Positions 1-12,623 of a stretch of 64,000 bases of DNA are shown in pieces (position 1 is the first letter of the stretch; each line of letters begins with the position of its first letter). Location: NCBI RefSeq assembly GCF_010389155.1, contig NC_057765.1, positions 42,055,559 to 42,119,558 on the forward strand, read 5' to 3'. The position numbers and the translations under genes are program-made. Source of the stretch: Erigeron canadensis (taxonomy: Eukaryota; Streptophyta; Magnoliopsida; Asterales; Asteraceae). The notes below the pieces were generated by a model that saw nothing but the letters and a program-made list of their open reading frames with translations, ran no database searches and was not told the DNA's origin.

Positions 1-3000
1 CGCAGCGGATTCTACATGTGTAAGAAGATGATCAAATATCTTCTTCTTTATATGATCGATTCTCTCTGTGGAGAAAGGAAAAGTTTCTCCTTCATATTTA
101 CTAGTTCCAACCTTATCTAACCAATCATTAACATTCTTGAGCTGAGTTAACATACCCGCTATCCTAATCCTACCCTTATTAGACGACATGCAGGGGCTTA
201 CCTCGGCATCCAAGAATCTTTCAATGAACCCCATGAACCATTCTTGTGACTCCATCTGTAGCATTTTTGCCAGCTGTACTATCTCTTCAAGACAAGCTCC
301 TTTCTCCCATTTGTTTGGAGGTGGCGCTCTTGCCTTTGGATTAACTGTTGACCTCAAATTTGAGTTGACTTTTGATTTAGTTGGGGTGGTCTTGGTAGAT
401 CCCTCGAGTACAAGTGTAGGCTTATGGAGGGAATAAGATGGCGACGCTTTGCTGTACACTAAGAAAGATGATAAGTTGGTTATTACGGCAGCATGAACCC
501 ATAGATTTGCTTGCTTGTGCCGGTTTGTTTCCACCTTTAAGTGTTCTTCTAATGGGTTATCACAATCTGATGGTGAACCAAGACTAATAACTTTCGATAG
601 AGATTCAGCAATCTGATAAGCACTATTCAAGCTAACTTGCAGTGCTAAGAACTGTTCCACAGTTGCCTGTGGGGTGGCTTCGTTTGCAGACGAACATAGC
701 TCGGAATATGTGCTGTCCAATATTAGCTAAATATTAGATCATATAAATACACTTAATGTCCCGAGACATTTTTAATCAAGACACTAGTATGAAAGGTGAA
801 AATTTTCACCCATTCAAATTGATTTGCGTTATGTTTTATCTATAACAGGTCAACGATAAAATAAAAGAAATTAGCTACAAATGATGTGAAAACTAACACA
901 TGAAAGTCCCTGCAGGTTAGACAAGCAAGTTACAAGAACATATATCATAATATTTAAACAATAGTTAACATTGGGCTTGAGCCGAAAAATACCTTACACA
1001 CTGAAGTATGCTTTCAGCAGCTGAAGCCTCTTCCAATGCTTCCACAGCAGCAATCTGTGCAGAATCTCTATGCTTTAGGACTTCCTGCAAATTATCAATT
1101 AAGGGAGCGTTTGGATGTGCATATATTTAAAGTAACTATGGGATATTGAAAAGGTAGAATCAGATCATTCACTGGTATTAAACATCGTACTAGACATAGT
1201 CTCTCAATAACACCAGAGACGACCACAAAACCGAAACACAAAGGTAGATTTGACGAAAATGGGTGGGTCAGGCAGTTTAAATGACCGGTCAAAACATATA
1301 ACCTTTCTGACTTGTGTGTAAAACGGGTTGGCTAAACACTTTTTGTTTTTGTACAAAATTTCTAACACGCGAATAACTTTTCGTGACAAATATTATTATT
1401 ACAGAAAATGTATCAATTCAATAATAATCTGATCTTTTGAATAAAATGATTTAAAACGGGGATTTCCCATTTATGCATTAAAAATACCCTTTGAGCGACT
1501 TTTGACCCGTTGCCCTTTAAACAATTTTCTTTCTTTCTTTTACCACTTTGACCTTATATAACACCCAAAATCAACCCATTTATAAGTTAAAATAAAAAAG
1601 AAGTTAACAGCCTGTAAAATTAGGGATCACACTTCATTGATATGACAGGCCTTCAATTACAAACTTACCTTACCAATCTTTGAGATAGGAAAAGGGAGTG
1701 AAGACAAAGAACCATTTACATCTGTTAATCTCTTATTACTAAGAGAAACCTTCATCATGTTTCCTGGTAATCCTTTAAAAGAAACCTCCGACGATAATTT
1801 TCTCTCAGATGATAACTTTTGCTTACTTGAATGATCATGATTAACTATATCTTCAACTTTAGTTACTCCCTTTGCAGGCGTTCGAACCATGTTTTCCTCT
1901 TTTGATGACTTCACGAATGAAGTTACTTTATTATTTCCCTCTTTAGATGGCATCCTTCCACCTGCCCATTTTCTTGATGTCTGTATCATATCGTTTGCAT
2001 TAAGTCGATTGTAAATGAAACTCAAAAGGATATGAGAATTGAAGGGACAAGAAAACTTGTCTAATAGTGTTTGGATATAAGTTATCATGACTACAACTTT
2101 TCTATAATAGAGGATCAAAGTAATTAAATTTAAAGAATTAAGGGCAACATTTCCATAAGAAAACTAATTATTGACAATCAACTAACATCTCATTAAGTTT
2201 GCCAATGCACATCTAAAAAAGTATGCAAGGAAAAGGTAAATTTAAAGAAATTAACATATATGTAGAGGTGGCGATATAGGCAGGTTGGATAACTAGTCAA
2301 AATGGTTCAGGTCGATATGGGTCACGTCAACCCTTCACCACTTTCATTTTTGATATAAATAATATACAAAGAAGACTATAAGAACTTCATTGTTATAAAA
2401 TGATCAACTTATAAGTTTGACCCGGAAGACCCATTAGATTGATTCTCTTTAAGCCAACTTTAAATATTGATCAGTTTCTGACAACAAAATACAAACCCAA
2501 TTGACTGAATTCTGAGTAAACGGGTTAAAATTACCGCCTTTCAGTACAAGGACAAACTGAACTGATAAAAGAACTCACAGAAGTACTTGAAGCTTCAAGC
2601 TTTGAGTTTTTCTTGATGACATCCAATCTTGAGGTACTCGTATTCATATTACCCTCCCAGTTCTTCCTAAGTGCTTTGTGTCCCAAATCAATACTCTGAG
2701 CAAAATTCTTTATTGAGCTTTGCATACCAGCTTTCTTCACACTTGAACTGGCTTTTCCCCCCAAATTAAATTTACTCACTGTTTTATCCAATCCTCTAAT
2801 ATGCGACTGCTGCTTAATGCCATTAGAAAATTTCTCAAACGAACTAGGCAATGAACTATAACTCGTACGAGGCATAGAAATTGCCCGTGCATTAAACGAT
2901 TTTGATTGTAACCGTTTTATTTCAACAGAATCCATTACAGATGTCGACATGTGTGATTTAGACCTTGTCAAAACTTGTGTAGTTTTCTTATCCATTTGAC

Positions 3001-3448
3001 CATCCTTATTCTTATTTCTCACATTCAATCTCCCTCCTTCAGAACTAGAACCACTACCATTATTATTGAGAAAACCTAAAGAGTGGGTAGCTACTATATC
3101 TTTAGGTGTACCAACACAAGGGTGCCGTCCTGGAATAGGCCGACACCCTTGTAAAACCGGTACTGGAGAGGCTGCCTTCAGCCTCTCCACAAAAACATAT
3201 TGACCCAATTGTATCTTATCACTTAGAATAAGATCAATATGTTCATCAGGTAAAGAAACATATGTAGCATGAGAAGAATCAGATACCTTTAAATAAAAAC
3301 CGTGATTTTTCAAAAAATCGCCACCAGCTAAAGAAGGCACAATGCTCACTACTTGCAATAAACATGATCGATGTTCACCTCCAACTTTTACATCTGTATT
3401 CATATTTTGAAGCAACTTTAGCAACACCCCAGGAACCAAAGTAGCCAT
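1..3448 (-). CDS. DUF936 family protein, 3' end beyond the window
   Basis: Plant-specific DUF936 protein of unknown biochemical role. Four exons on the minus strand are supported by splice signals and unbroken phase 0: 2579-3448, 1669-1980, 998-1084 and 1-726 (continuing off the left edge). The start is taken as the ATG at 3448, giving [14 protein letters not shown], the usual family N-terminus; an in-frame ATG at 3466 is also possible. The N-terminal block with [15 protein letters not shown] and [18 protein letters not shown] is diagnostic of the family. It is followed by a Ser/Lys-rich, probably disordered middle. The C-terminal part is helical, with [13 protein letters not shown], a W..GF..FLDAE segment and LTHVESAA just before the edge. 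About 665 residues are visible. The family assignment is from remembered conservation. No frame break is seen. Confidence 0.9.
2262..2480. repeat. possible hAT-type terminus in DUF936 intron 1
   Basis: The first DUF936 intron contains TAGAGGTGGCG at about 2265, which resembles the hAT-type ends seen elsewhere in the window (4666, 12624). It is followed by sequence of the 'gggtca...gacccg' type common in plant dispersed repeats. No matching right end or target-site duplication was found, so this is at most a relic. Confidence 0.25.
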
Positions 3449-4657
3449 TTTTTTCAAGAATTCCAAAATGCATTACAAAAACTGAAACAAGTTTACATAT
3501 TTTGACCAAAACCCATATCAAGATTCTTTATATGAATTCAAGAAAACATCCCATAAGCTGAGAATTATGATAAAATTCAGAACTTTTTCATCAACACCGA
3601 CAAAAAAGTGGAAACAGAGTGACACCCGGATGACAAAATATCAAATTTAGCCAATTCAAGTAAACCCCACAAAAAGACATTTAGTAATATACAATTAGCA
3701 ATAATACAATGAAACAGTAAATAATTAGCAATAATTAACAATAATACAGTGAAACAGAAGCCAAATGGCATTGATTGCAGAAATGGTCAAAACAGGCTGC
3801 TGTTTATTAGAGTAGAGATGAAAAGAAACATGACACATTGACACCAATGGAATCTAAATAGTAAATAGTGTTGAATTCTGTAAGCTTTTGCGATGTTATT
3901 TTAATTTTGATACATTATTATCCCAAGATTTTCAGATTTTTATTTTCAGAAATTTGATCAAATTAAATTAAAAATGTTGTATAAAAAAAAGATGTTAGTT
4001 AAGAGTGATTAAGACACACGTGTAGTTTTGGTACACAGAAGAATAAACAAGTGTTGTGATCAGGATTCTGAACTTGGAGTGAAAGCGACTTAACTATATT
4101 GTTTTTTTTTTTCACATTCAATTTCACAATTTTACACTATTTTAGTGTAACTTTTCTTTTGACATTTTGACTTTAGTTTATTAAACTATCATAAAAACAT
4201 CATTAATCATTTTAACTTTTAATTTATAAGCCTCCCATAAAACACGAGTATAGAATTAATTTATTTTCAGTATATTTAATAAGATGAAATAATTAACATT
4301 TTATAGAAGTTGTAATTGTTGTTTATATAAACTTGTACTATCTATATTGCTTTTTTAATATATTTAAAATGGATAATGATTTATACACCACCTATTTTTA
4401 ACCTACATTACAAATGTGCTTTAAAATAATTCGATAAGTATATAGATCACCATCCATTTAAAATAGGGAATAGTAGTATATTAAATGGGTCATCGGTCAA
4501 TCATTTTTGTTTTGGGCCTCTATAAGTCGGCCTAATAACATTTTTTTTTTGTTTTTTTTAATGGGTCACATGTATAAAAGAAAGAAAATTTTTGAGCCAG
4601 CCCTTGGTAGTTTGTTTTCTGGGGGGCTTTTTTTATTGGTAGATATAAATGTTACGA
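3449..4657. other. AT-rich intergenic DNA, DUF936 promoter side
   Basis: This is the 5' flank of the minus-strand DUF936 gene. It is AT-rich, with poly-T runs near 4100 and 4540, and holds no convincing reading frame. A TATA box could not be chosen among the many AT-rich tracts. Confidence 0.5.
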
Positions 4658-4665
4658 CTTACGAG

Positions 4666-5499
4666 TAGAGGTGAAAATACCAGTTAACTGGTTCCGGTTA
4701 TTTTTTTTAGTAACCGATTCCGGTTTTTTTGTTATAAAAAAAACCGATTACGGTTAACTGGTACCAGTTAATAACCGGTTTGGGTTTTAAAAAACTATAA
4801 CCGGTGTAATCGGTTTCGGTTAATAATAACCGGTTAACCGATACCGGTTAATCTAATAGGTTATTTTTTTAGCCGCCCACTATCAATAATATATAAGCCA
4901 AAAGACGTTTTCTTTTTCAACATAAAACAAGTTGTTCCATCCGGATCTACCCACAAACACCACTGATAACACCACTTTTTTTCATCATCATCTACCCCTC
5001 ATGGCCGCCAAATATATCGATGTATATATATATATGACTGGGCGGTTAGTGGAACACACATACACACACAGGCACACAACCACACAGTACGTAATATTTT
5101 TGATGATCTTGAAGAGGTGATTCAGTGGAGGATCTTGAAGAGGTGATCAGTTGGTTCTTTCTCCGGTCTCCGATGCTTTTTCTTTCTTTCCAGATATATG
5201 TGACTTCATTTTCTTTTATTCTCGATGTATATATATATATCACCCAGTAAGTGGTGAGTGGTAAGTATAAAATAGAAAACAATCCCAATTATATATAATT
5301 AATCGATTAACCTGTTAAAACTAAAAATAAAAACCGATTATCGGTTAACCGATTAGGAATCGGTTTTTGGTTTTGAAAGTGCAAATCGATTACTAACCGG
5401 CGGTTTTTCTTAACCTATAATCGGTTTGTACTATATCGGTTACGATTATAGGTTAACTTTCGAATCGGTTTGGTTAACCGGTTTTTTTGTGCACGTCTA
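4666..5499. mobile_element. non-autonomous hAT element with 8-bp target duplication
   Basis: An 834-bp element bounded by an exact 8-bp direct repeat, CTTACGAG, at 4658-4665 and 5500-5507. Its ends are imperfect inverted repeats: TAGAGGTGAAAA on the left and TAGACGTGCACA reading inward from the right. The subterminal 150-200 bp on both sides are packed with variants of CCGGTTAACCGG and CGGTTA, on opposite strands at the two ends. Such repeats are typical of hAT transposase-binding regions. The centre (about 4900-5290) has no transposase reading frame, so the element would depend on a transposase supplied elsewhere. Confidence 0.88.
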
Positions 5500-5928
5500 C
5501 TTACGAGTACTAGCTTGTATAAAAAAATTAATGGACGAGGTACTGAAATCAAAAATAGAAAGTAAAAAAGTTAAATTATGTTTACTAATTTTCATATGTT
5601 TCTAATAACTTTCTAAACATATAACAAATTTGTCTACTAATTTCCATATTTGTTTACTACGTACGTAGATTCTATAAATAATTTGTTTAGTAATGTCCAT
5701 ATGTAGTTATTTTTTTTACTTTATATATAAAGGAAGGGAAAGATATATATCCATACGCACGCACGCTTGACAACCTTAATTGTTTAATTCATGTCAAACC
5801 ATCGATATTCATTCGATCAGCTGCTGGAATACTAGAATTTGCATGCATAATTAAGTTGGCACTTAATTGGTTTTCAGGTAATTATTATACTCCTGTTATT
5901 TTCGCTTTAATCATATATATGATGGAAG

Positions 5929-6502
5929 CACATGAGTACGTACTCTGATCAGCTAGCAACGTTCCGGTGATTCTAATACGGGATGTGAAGATTACAGGAT
6001 AACAATTCTTCCAGGCGCAATGATGAAAAAGGAGTACTTAAGATAGCAATTATTCCTAGTGATCCTTCTCCATTGATGTAGTAGTAGTAGTGATCATAAT
6101 ATTGATGAGATCATCATGAGTCCCCCTAATTAATAATAATCGAGACTGGCGGCCAAATCTTTGTGATGATAATGAAGTTTGTGACAAGTTTTGTTATCAT
6201 GGTGGTGGGTTAATTTGTGTATTTATGAAACTGATCGAGGATCATGCTCCATATCATCTCGAAAAAGTATATATATGGTGAGTATGAGATAGAGATGTGG
6301 ACCAATTAAGGAATATGGAATCCAGTTTTACGTTAGATCCCGTGACAAGTTTAATCACAAGTATCCCGAGGGAACTCCGGCACGTGCCCAAATCGAGAAC
6401 ACCATCATCGTGGACTACTTCCAAACGGCATACAAAGTTTGCAGTCGGGAACTCTGGAAGCGTTCAAAAAACTCAGATTTTCCAACTCCTCAATGTACGT
6501 GA
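5929..6502 (+). pseudogene. degenerate copy of the unrecognised membrane-protein family
   Basis: Related to the intact gene at 18449 and the truncated copy at 13755. The best match is 6293-6502, which reads KEYGIQFYVRSRDKFNHKYP followed by EGTPARAQIENTI, then diverges and stops at 6500-6502. An in-frame TAG lies at 6290-6292, just upstream of the core. The last homologous segment (DKLRSMGKL, matching DELQSKGIP of the second copy) is in another frame, so there is a frameshift near 6490. Weak similarity upstream (for example APYHLEKV near 6245 matching DPYSLHKEA) suggests a decayed full-length copy rather than a domain fragment. A spliced functional product cannot be excluded but is not supported. 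Confidence 0.7.
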
Positions 6503-7594
6503 CAAGCTTCGCAGCATGGGAAAGCTATAATTCCTTTGAAACTTGTGATTTTTCTAATTTTATTTTAGCTCCTATATAGCTATATAGGAACTACTTGTTA
6601 CGTATAGTAGTACGATATACTCTATATATAGCTTTTGTTTGAAATCTATGGATTACTTTGTTATTTTAAGACATGCGTGTGGCCTTTTACTTCTTCTTTC
6701 AATCTACCCGTAATAAGCACCGTATATACATGGGTTATGCTCAACCAAATCCTAAGAACTTCGTTAGGTATATTAAATAATTTTATACTTTTTATAAAAA
6801 AGAAGGATGAGTTTTTGATATGATTGATATAATTATTTTTATGACCCTTAAGACCATTTTGAAAGTTATTTTCATAAGCATGTACAGAAAAAATCGGTTA
6901 ATAATGCCTGTCACGAAAAAAATTAGAGAGATGCTAGAGTGACAAACAAAATACAAACTCATAACCCACCAATTAAATTCAGGGAGAGGAAGAGGAGAGA
7001 GAAAGCACACTCAAATATCATTGGTCTAATTCATATGCTATGTCAGTTTGTAACTTTATGTTTGTAAATAGTTTGTAAACCTATCATTTCTTAAAAAATT
7101 ATTTAGAAAGGAACGCTTTTAAAGGTATTGTCATGTTGACTTCTTGGTGTATTTGGAAAACAAAAATGAGAAAAGATTTATAAGTTCCATTATCAAGATT
7201 GATAAGATAGTGCAGGATATTAAGTTTTTATCCTTCTTTTAGTTTGGAAAAATAAAAAATAAAAAGAAAGCTTTACTTGGTCTAGTTTGATTTAGTTTCA
7301 ATTTTCGGTAATGTTGTATAACTTATAATATATACCTTTTGAAAAGAATTTATCTAGAAAATTTTTATTGCATTCCAAACACATTTAAGAGTAATAAAAT
7401 ATTATTTTAACAACAATATCACTACATGACGAAATCAACGAGATGGATGACAATATAAAATAAATAAATTACATGAATCATAAATGGAAAGTGACTAATA
7501 AGTCTAGTTGGTGGGTTTAAAAATAGGTTAAAAAATAGAGTGATTATTACGAATCGTAAAGATTATAAAGAAAGAAAATTTATCAAACATCTAA
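6503..7594. other. gene-free AT-rich interval
   Basis: No supported gene. Short frames here lack family resemblance and splice context. No transposon ends with a target duplication were found. Confidence 0.5.
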
Positions 7595-7857
7595 TCTATA
7601 CTTCCATACTACTATATAAAGGTATACACCTTTTTGTTGAAAAGAATAATTACAAAATGACTATTTTACCCTTAATAAATTAATTTACATCATGAGTCCT
7701 TTATTTTCTAAATATTTCGACCATCATCTTTATATTTATATCAAAGTACACCATTCGACATTGTCACCACCTCTTATAGTCGCCACCATCACCACCTGTC
7801 GCCCATGACACCAACCGCTATTACGGTTACCGCCACATTACGCGGGTACCGTGCTAG
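7595..7857 (+). mobile_element. small non-autonomous Helitron
   Basis: A 263-bp segment that begins TCTATACT and ends GTGCTAG, lying between a host A (7594) and a host T (7858). This is the insertion signature of Helitrons: 5' TC, 3' CTRR, into AT. Just before the 3' end, CCGC and GCGG (about 7830-7844) can pair to form the expected short hairpin. The interior right half is rich in CACC/CCGCC triplets. There is no Rep/helicase reading frame. Related GC-rich relics occur elsewhere in the window (about 40.54, 40.93, 52.6 and 61.7 kb). Confidence 0.72.
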
Positions 7858-8068
7858 TCTTAATTAGTAAACATATCATTAAATTTATGTTTCAAGTGTA
7901 CCAATCATTCTCGATCTCAAATATGTAATAGTAAAAAAGTTTTATACGAATGGACTCCCCAAAAATATTGTTCAATAATAAAATATTGGACTGAATGTTG
8001 AATTATCTTTGACAAAAGAGATTAACAAATGACAATACCAATAGTTGTAAAAAACCTGTATCTATATC

Positions 8069-8112
8069 TATAAATATTTACCTGCAGATCCACCTGGGGT
8101 TAGGGTTTTTTC
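8069..8112 (+). promoter_or_regulatory. TATA box and telo-box-like motif before the zinc-knuckle gene
   Basis: TATAAATA at 8069-8076 is about 50 bp upstream of the ATG at 8125, which implies a very short leader. GGTTAGGGTTTTTT at about 8098-8111 contains a telo-box-like sequence, a motif common near the start sites of plant housekeeping and translation-related genes. The positions are seen directly; their function is inferred. Confidence 0.5.
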
Positions 8113-8124
8113 TCAATCCCCAAC

Positions 8125-11100
8125 ATGCCCAATTCATCTGATATCAAAGACCCAATTCCCATTCAATCAAGCCCTCAATTTGAAGATTCCCAACAACCAC
8201 CCCAACATCTTTCTCCAATCTTGGAACACAAAGTTTGTATTTTTATGCTTTTTTTTGTAATTTTCTTGGATTCTTTTACATGTTTTTTGATAAAAGATGG
8301 CTAGCTATGAAAAGAATGTAATTTTTTTTATTTTTCCATTAGGTTGAAGATAATGGTGGATTAAAAGAAAATGATATGCTTTTGGAAATAGGTCCAAATG
8401 TTGAGAAATCTGATAATGTTGTATTAAGAAAGCTTTTGGTAAGTTTCGAATAAATGCATTTTACATTGAGTTGTTGATATTAATGAATTAGAATGTTGGA
8501 TTTATGATTGGTTGTTTAATGAGTTAGTTGTGTATGTATAGCGTGGACCGAGGTATTTTGATCCTCAGGATAATAACTGGGGAAATTGCTCTAATTGCGG
8601 TGAAGCTGGTCATACAGTTGCTAAATGTACGGCGGCTAAACGGAAGAAGCCGTGTTTTGTATGTGGAAGTTTGGACCACAATGCAAAGAAATGCAGGCAG
8701 GTTAGAGTCTTTGATCAATATTAGAGGTCGTGGTTTTTGCCCTTTTAGTTATGTATGGGTTGATACAGGTTGTTTTTGTTTGAAACCGGTGAATCAAACG
8801 AGTCAAATTGGTCGAATGGGTCTGTTAAAGTTGATTGTTGAATGCATAAAGAGAAATGATTCCTGAATTTTTTTATTTAACAAGAGTAAGGATTGATGCA
8901 CTAAATGTTCTGGTTCAAACCAACCCGCACCATTTTAAACAATACCAAAAGTTTCGTTTTGACCTGTTACACAATTGCCAACTCTTTAGCTTTTGTGCAA
9001 TGTAATGTTATAAGGATAATAATTATTTTCAGCTGTTGTATAAGCATGAAGTAATTCCTAGCTATTCATTATAGTTTTGTTTTTTGGCAGGGAAAGGGTT
9101 GTTACATATGCAAAAAAAGTGGTCATCGTGCAAAAAACTGCCCAGAAAAATCTATTGCAGGATTGCAAAACGCTAAATTATGTTTAAAGTGTGGTGATTC
9201 AGGGCATGAAATGTTCACATGCAATAGTGCATACTCCTTGGACGACCTCAAGGTTAGTCTCATCTTGTAGGCTGTTTTCAATTTTTAATACTCGTAATAT
9301 TTAACCTAAGCGTTACACAATGAACTCTACGAAGAACACAATCACTGATGATGGCTTGTTTAACTTTTTTAGGAAGTGCAATGTTACATTTGCAAAGATT
9401 TTGGGCATCTTTGTTGTGTTGACTATGGTGAAGGTCCAAGCGAAGTTTCTTGTTACAGATGTGGTCAGTTGGGCCATATTGGTTTGGTATGATATCCATT
9501 TATATCAACTTTTCATACTTTATTGCAGTAGTTTCGTTGTATTTGCATACTTAAAGTAACTTGCCAATTATTTTTGATTTCAATGCTTGATTTCCCGTCA
9601 ATCATTTATTGATCCAAAGATGAGGTAGAAGTTCAAAAATAAATAAATAATAAAGACTTTATGCTCAAATTTAGAATGTGCATAACTCCTGATTCACACC
9701 TTAGTTATTTATGAGATCCAGTTTGGGTGTTTTGTTGGATTAAATTATTAAATGGTTTTCTAAAATTTTTGAGACAAAGCTGGAGTTTATTAGATTTATA
9801 GTTAAACCTATCCAAATGACAATTAACAACCCAAGCTACTTATCATAAGTGGTTTGTCCCTACTGTTCTGCAGACCTTCTTATGAGTCTAAGCATAATTT
9901 ACTCTTTGGTACTTGGTAGAAGGGAATTAGAAAGCATTTTAAAGTTTATCCAGGAGCTACTTTAAGGAAATCGTAAGGTGAATTAGGATATTGTTGCAAA
10001 TAGCTAGTGATGCCTATTATCTTGAGATAATTTTTCTTACTCAAGGATCAAATTCAAAAACTCATGTGTTTTGGTGAGCTATGAACTAGGAATATGGTGG
10101 GCAGATTTGGTTGTACTGCGCAACCAGTTAATGGGTAAGGGTCCAAATGGGCGGGTCAGGTTGTATGGGCTATATAAAGGGATTGTTATGACAGGTTGCA
10201 GGTCAGATTCGGTTGACACATTCTGTTGTTCAGTTTTATAAATATCATAGGTAGCTAAACATGATATTGTGACCCAAATACATCCAAGTATCCAACAATC
10301 TAGAATATTGATTCGAAAACATCCTTTTTTCAAAGAATCAACCAAAGCCTGAATCCACCCGCTCATTATATTGGTCGAAACTGTCACCTCAGTTGCACTA
10401 AATATATTGTTTACATAACATGCTGCCTACTCCACACCCTCCAGTCATTTCTTTTGTTTTCATATTCTGTTACTCTTTGACAGGAATGTACGAGTACTGG
10501 TGCCAAAGCAAATGCACGTGCACATGTAGAGACAACCAATACAGCATCACCTCGTTCTTGCTATAAATGCGGAGGGGAAGGCCATAAGGCACGCAAATGT
10601 AAAACTTCAGCTAAGGTAACAAAGTCTGCTTTTGCTATACTAACTTTTAGAGGTGTAATTTTGATCAATCCACTTATAATTGGCTGCTTCAATCGGTTAA
10701 GATAAGATGTTTAGCGAAGGGGGTGTGTGGATCTGCTTTTTGAAATTGTTGTTTGGTTTTTGCAACTTGAAGATGCAATGATCAGTCTTTAGTGCTTGAA
10801 TCACGGATTTTGTATCTTACGAATAATCAGTAATAGAAGAGATTATCTAAGGATAAAAATAGAATCAGTTAAGTTACCTGTTCTTTAACCTAATTTTATA
10901 CCGATTTAACAAAACTTCACTCCTTTTTTCACGTGCTTTCCGGACAATTTTATCTGTTAATAAAAACCTTCAAAATTGCTTGTCTGAAAGAGGTTAGTGT
11001 ACACAACAATCATTGTCTTGCAAATCTGTCCCTATGGACCCTATTTGATTTCAAAATTCAAGTGAAAATTGATCAAATTTACCTTTGTGGATTGGTGCAC

Positions 11101-11890
11101 CCCAACCTGTTTGACCCACACTTAAGTAATCCCATTTCTACCTGTGACCCTTCCCTCTTATTTTACTACATTGAGTTAGTTGGCTGTCATATTTTCTTTT
11201 TTCTCCTTTTTGAATCCTTTAACTCTTTAAGTCTATTATCTAGTATTTCAATTCATTTTAACATAGATAAATGATTTCCTTTCTTTTCTTTAGAAGCGAA
11301 AGAGGAATACTGCCAAGGATGATCATTTAAAAGGTTACAATGATTATGTAGGCGTTAAGTCTGCACCTCATGAGCTAGGTGAGGCTCGTAAGAGGAATAA
11401 AAGGCAACATGGACACTCGCCTTCACCTCAACCCAAGCGAAGGGGCGGGTGGATCAATGAAGAGACTGTGCACTACAACATTGGTACCCAATGGGGACCT
11501 CCTTCAACACAACGTGGAGACTCGGCTTCATCTCAACCAATGTCTAGGGGTGGATGGATAAATGAACATCTTGGTGACCGTTACAATGGTGCCCATTGGG
11601 GACCTCCAACACAAAATGGATACTCAACTTCATCTCAACAGAATCATCGGGGTGGGTGGATCGATAAAGATCTTGATAACCATTACAACACTGCCGAGTG
11701 GGGATCTCCTTCAACACCAGCTAGGTATAGATCTTATAATAGTTTTCATGAAAATCATAGTGCTAGTAGTTATGGGTCGGGTTTTCATTATGAAGCTTCA
11801 AGTTCTAATGGATACCAACATAAATCCTCTTCATCCAGATTTGGCAATTCAAGTAATCATAGAAGGGGAGAATATGATTGGGATTACTAG
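8125..11890 (+). CDS. CCHC-type zinc-knuckle RNA-binding protein (AIR1/2-like)
   Basis: Seven phase-0 exons: 8125-8232, 8343-8438, 8542-8700, 9091-9252, 9373-9486, 10484-10615 and 11294-11890, giving 455 residues. Exons 3-6 encode seven knuckles in a row: CSNCGEAGHTVAKC, CFVCGSLDHNAKKC, CYICKKSGHRAKNC, CLKCGDSGHEMFTC, CYICKDFGHLCCVD, CYRCGQLGHIGLEC (split by an intron) and CYKCGGEGHKARKC. The fifth lacks the canonical last Cys; from memory this is usual in the plant family. The order resembles yeast Air1/Air2, the RNA-binding subunits of the nuclear TRAMP exosome cofactor, so a nuclear RNA-surveillance role is inferred. The last exon has a basic stretch (KRKR, RKRNKRQ) and three tandem repeats beginning RGGWI, then a Ser/Tyr-rich tail ending EYDWDY. 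All splice sites are GT-AG. Confidence 0.92.
11400..11735 (+). repeat. three in-frame tandem repeats in the zinc-knuckle gene
   Basis: Within exon 7, three units of roughly 34-38 codons each contain RGGWI(N/D), a YN motif about ten residues later, and W followed by G(P/S)P. Units start with RRGGWINEE, RGGWINEHL and RGGWIDKDL. They are similar in nucleotide sequence too, which points to tandem duplication inside one exon. Confidence 0.8.
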
Positions 11891-12615
11891 TCTTGGGGGA
11901 AAGATGTAATATCGTTTTACATGATTAGGAATTGAAAGTCTTTTGTTGTATCATCGGTGCCGATGTGTTTTCTTTTTAAGTTTTAACATGTTCATTTTAA
12001 CTTTAATCATTCTGGAATCAGCAATCCTGTAGTTTTTCATAGTATTATATGGTTTTGGACACAAGAAATAGAGTTGGAAATTTATGGCATGACTTCAATT
12101 GTTACCAGTGTACGTGCCACTTTTGTTCCCCGAAATACACGTTACTTGTTTAGAGGACGCGTAGCAAAACTTAGTTCAAATATTTTGTTTGAAACACTTA
12201 AATAATTTCTAATCGACTATTATGGTGGATCACAGTTAAACGTGAAAATGTGTTTCCTCTTTTGGGAAAATTATGGATCCCCCAATTCTGTTTTTATATC
12301 AAATTGCATTCTGCAATTTCAATTGGAATGACCATAAAGTATCTCAAAGAATTTTCCGGGATTTTGTCTCTCTTATTTGGGCAGTTTGGAACTGGGGGAG
12401 TAGAATCATTAATGCAAATTAATGGTTTTTTCATTCAGTACCTTCGAAAATCTGATGCAAATTTCAGGTTCCAGTAAAAAAATCCGTCGCTAAAAAAATC
12501 CGTCGCTAAATATTATCAGATTTTAGAGCTCCTCATAATCCGTCAAAAATCCAACAAAAAACAAAGAACGGATTTGGGACACATTTTATTGTCTTTAAAT
12601 TTAAATTTTCTAAAA
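11891..12615. other. 3' flank of the zinc-knuckle gene
   Basis: Holds the presumed 3' UTR of the upstream gene, then unannotated DNA. At 12475-12510 the octamer-like ATCCGTCGCTAAA occurs twice in tandem. That motif resembles subterminal repeats of CACTA or MULE elements, but no ends were found. Confidence 0.4.
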
Positions 12616-12623
12616 GGATAAAT

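Noticed and set aside
1095..1389. Minus-strand frames in the DUF936 intron
   Set aside because: They fall between well-supported exons and match repeat-like intron sequence.
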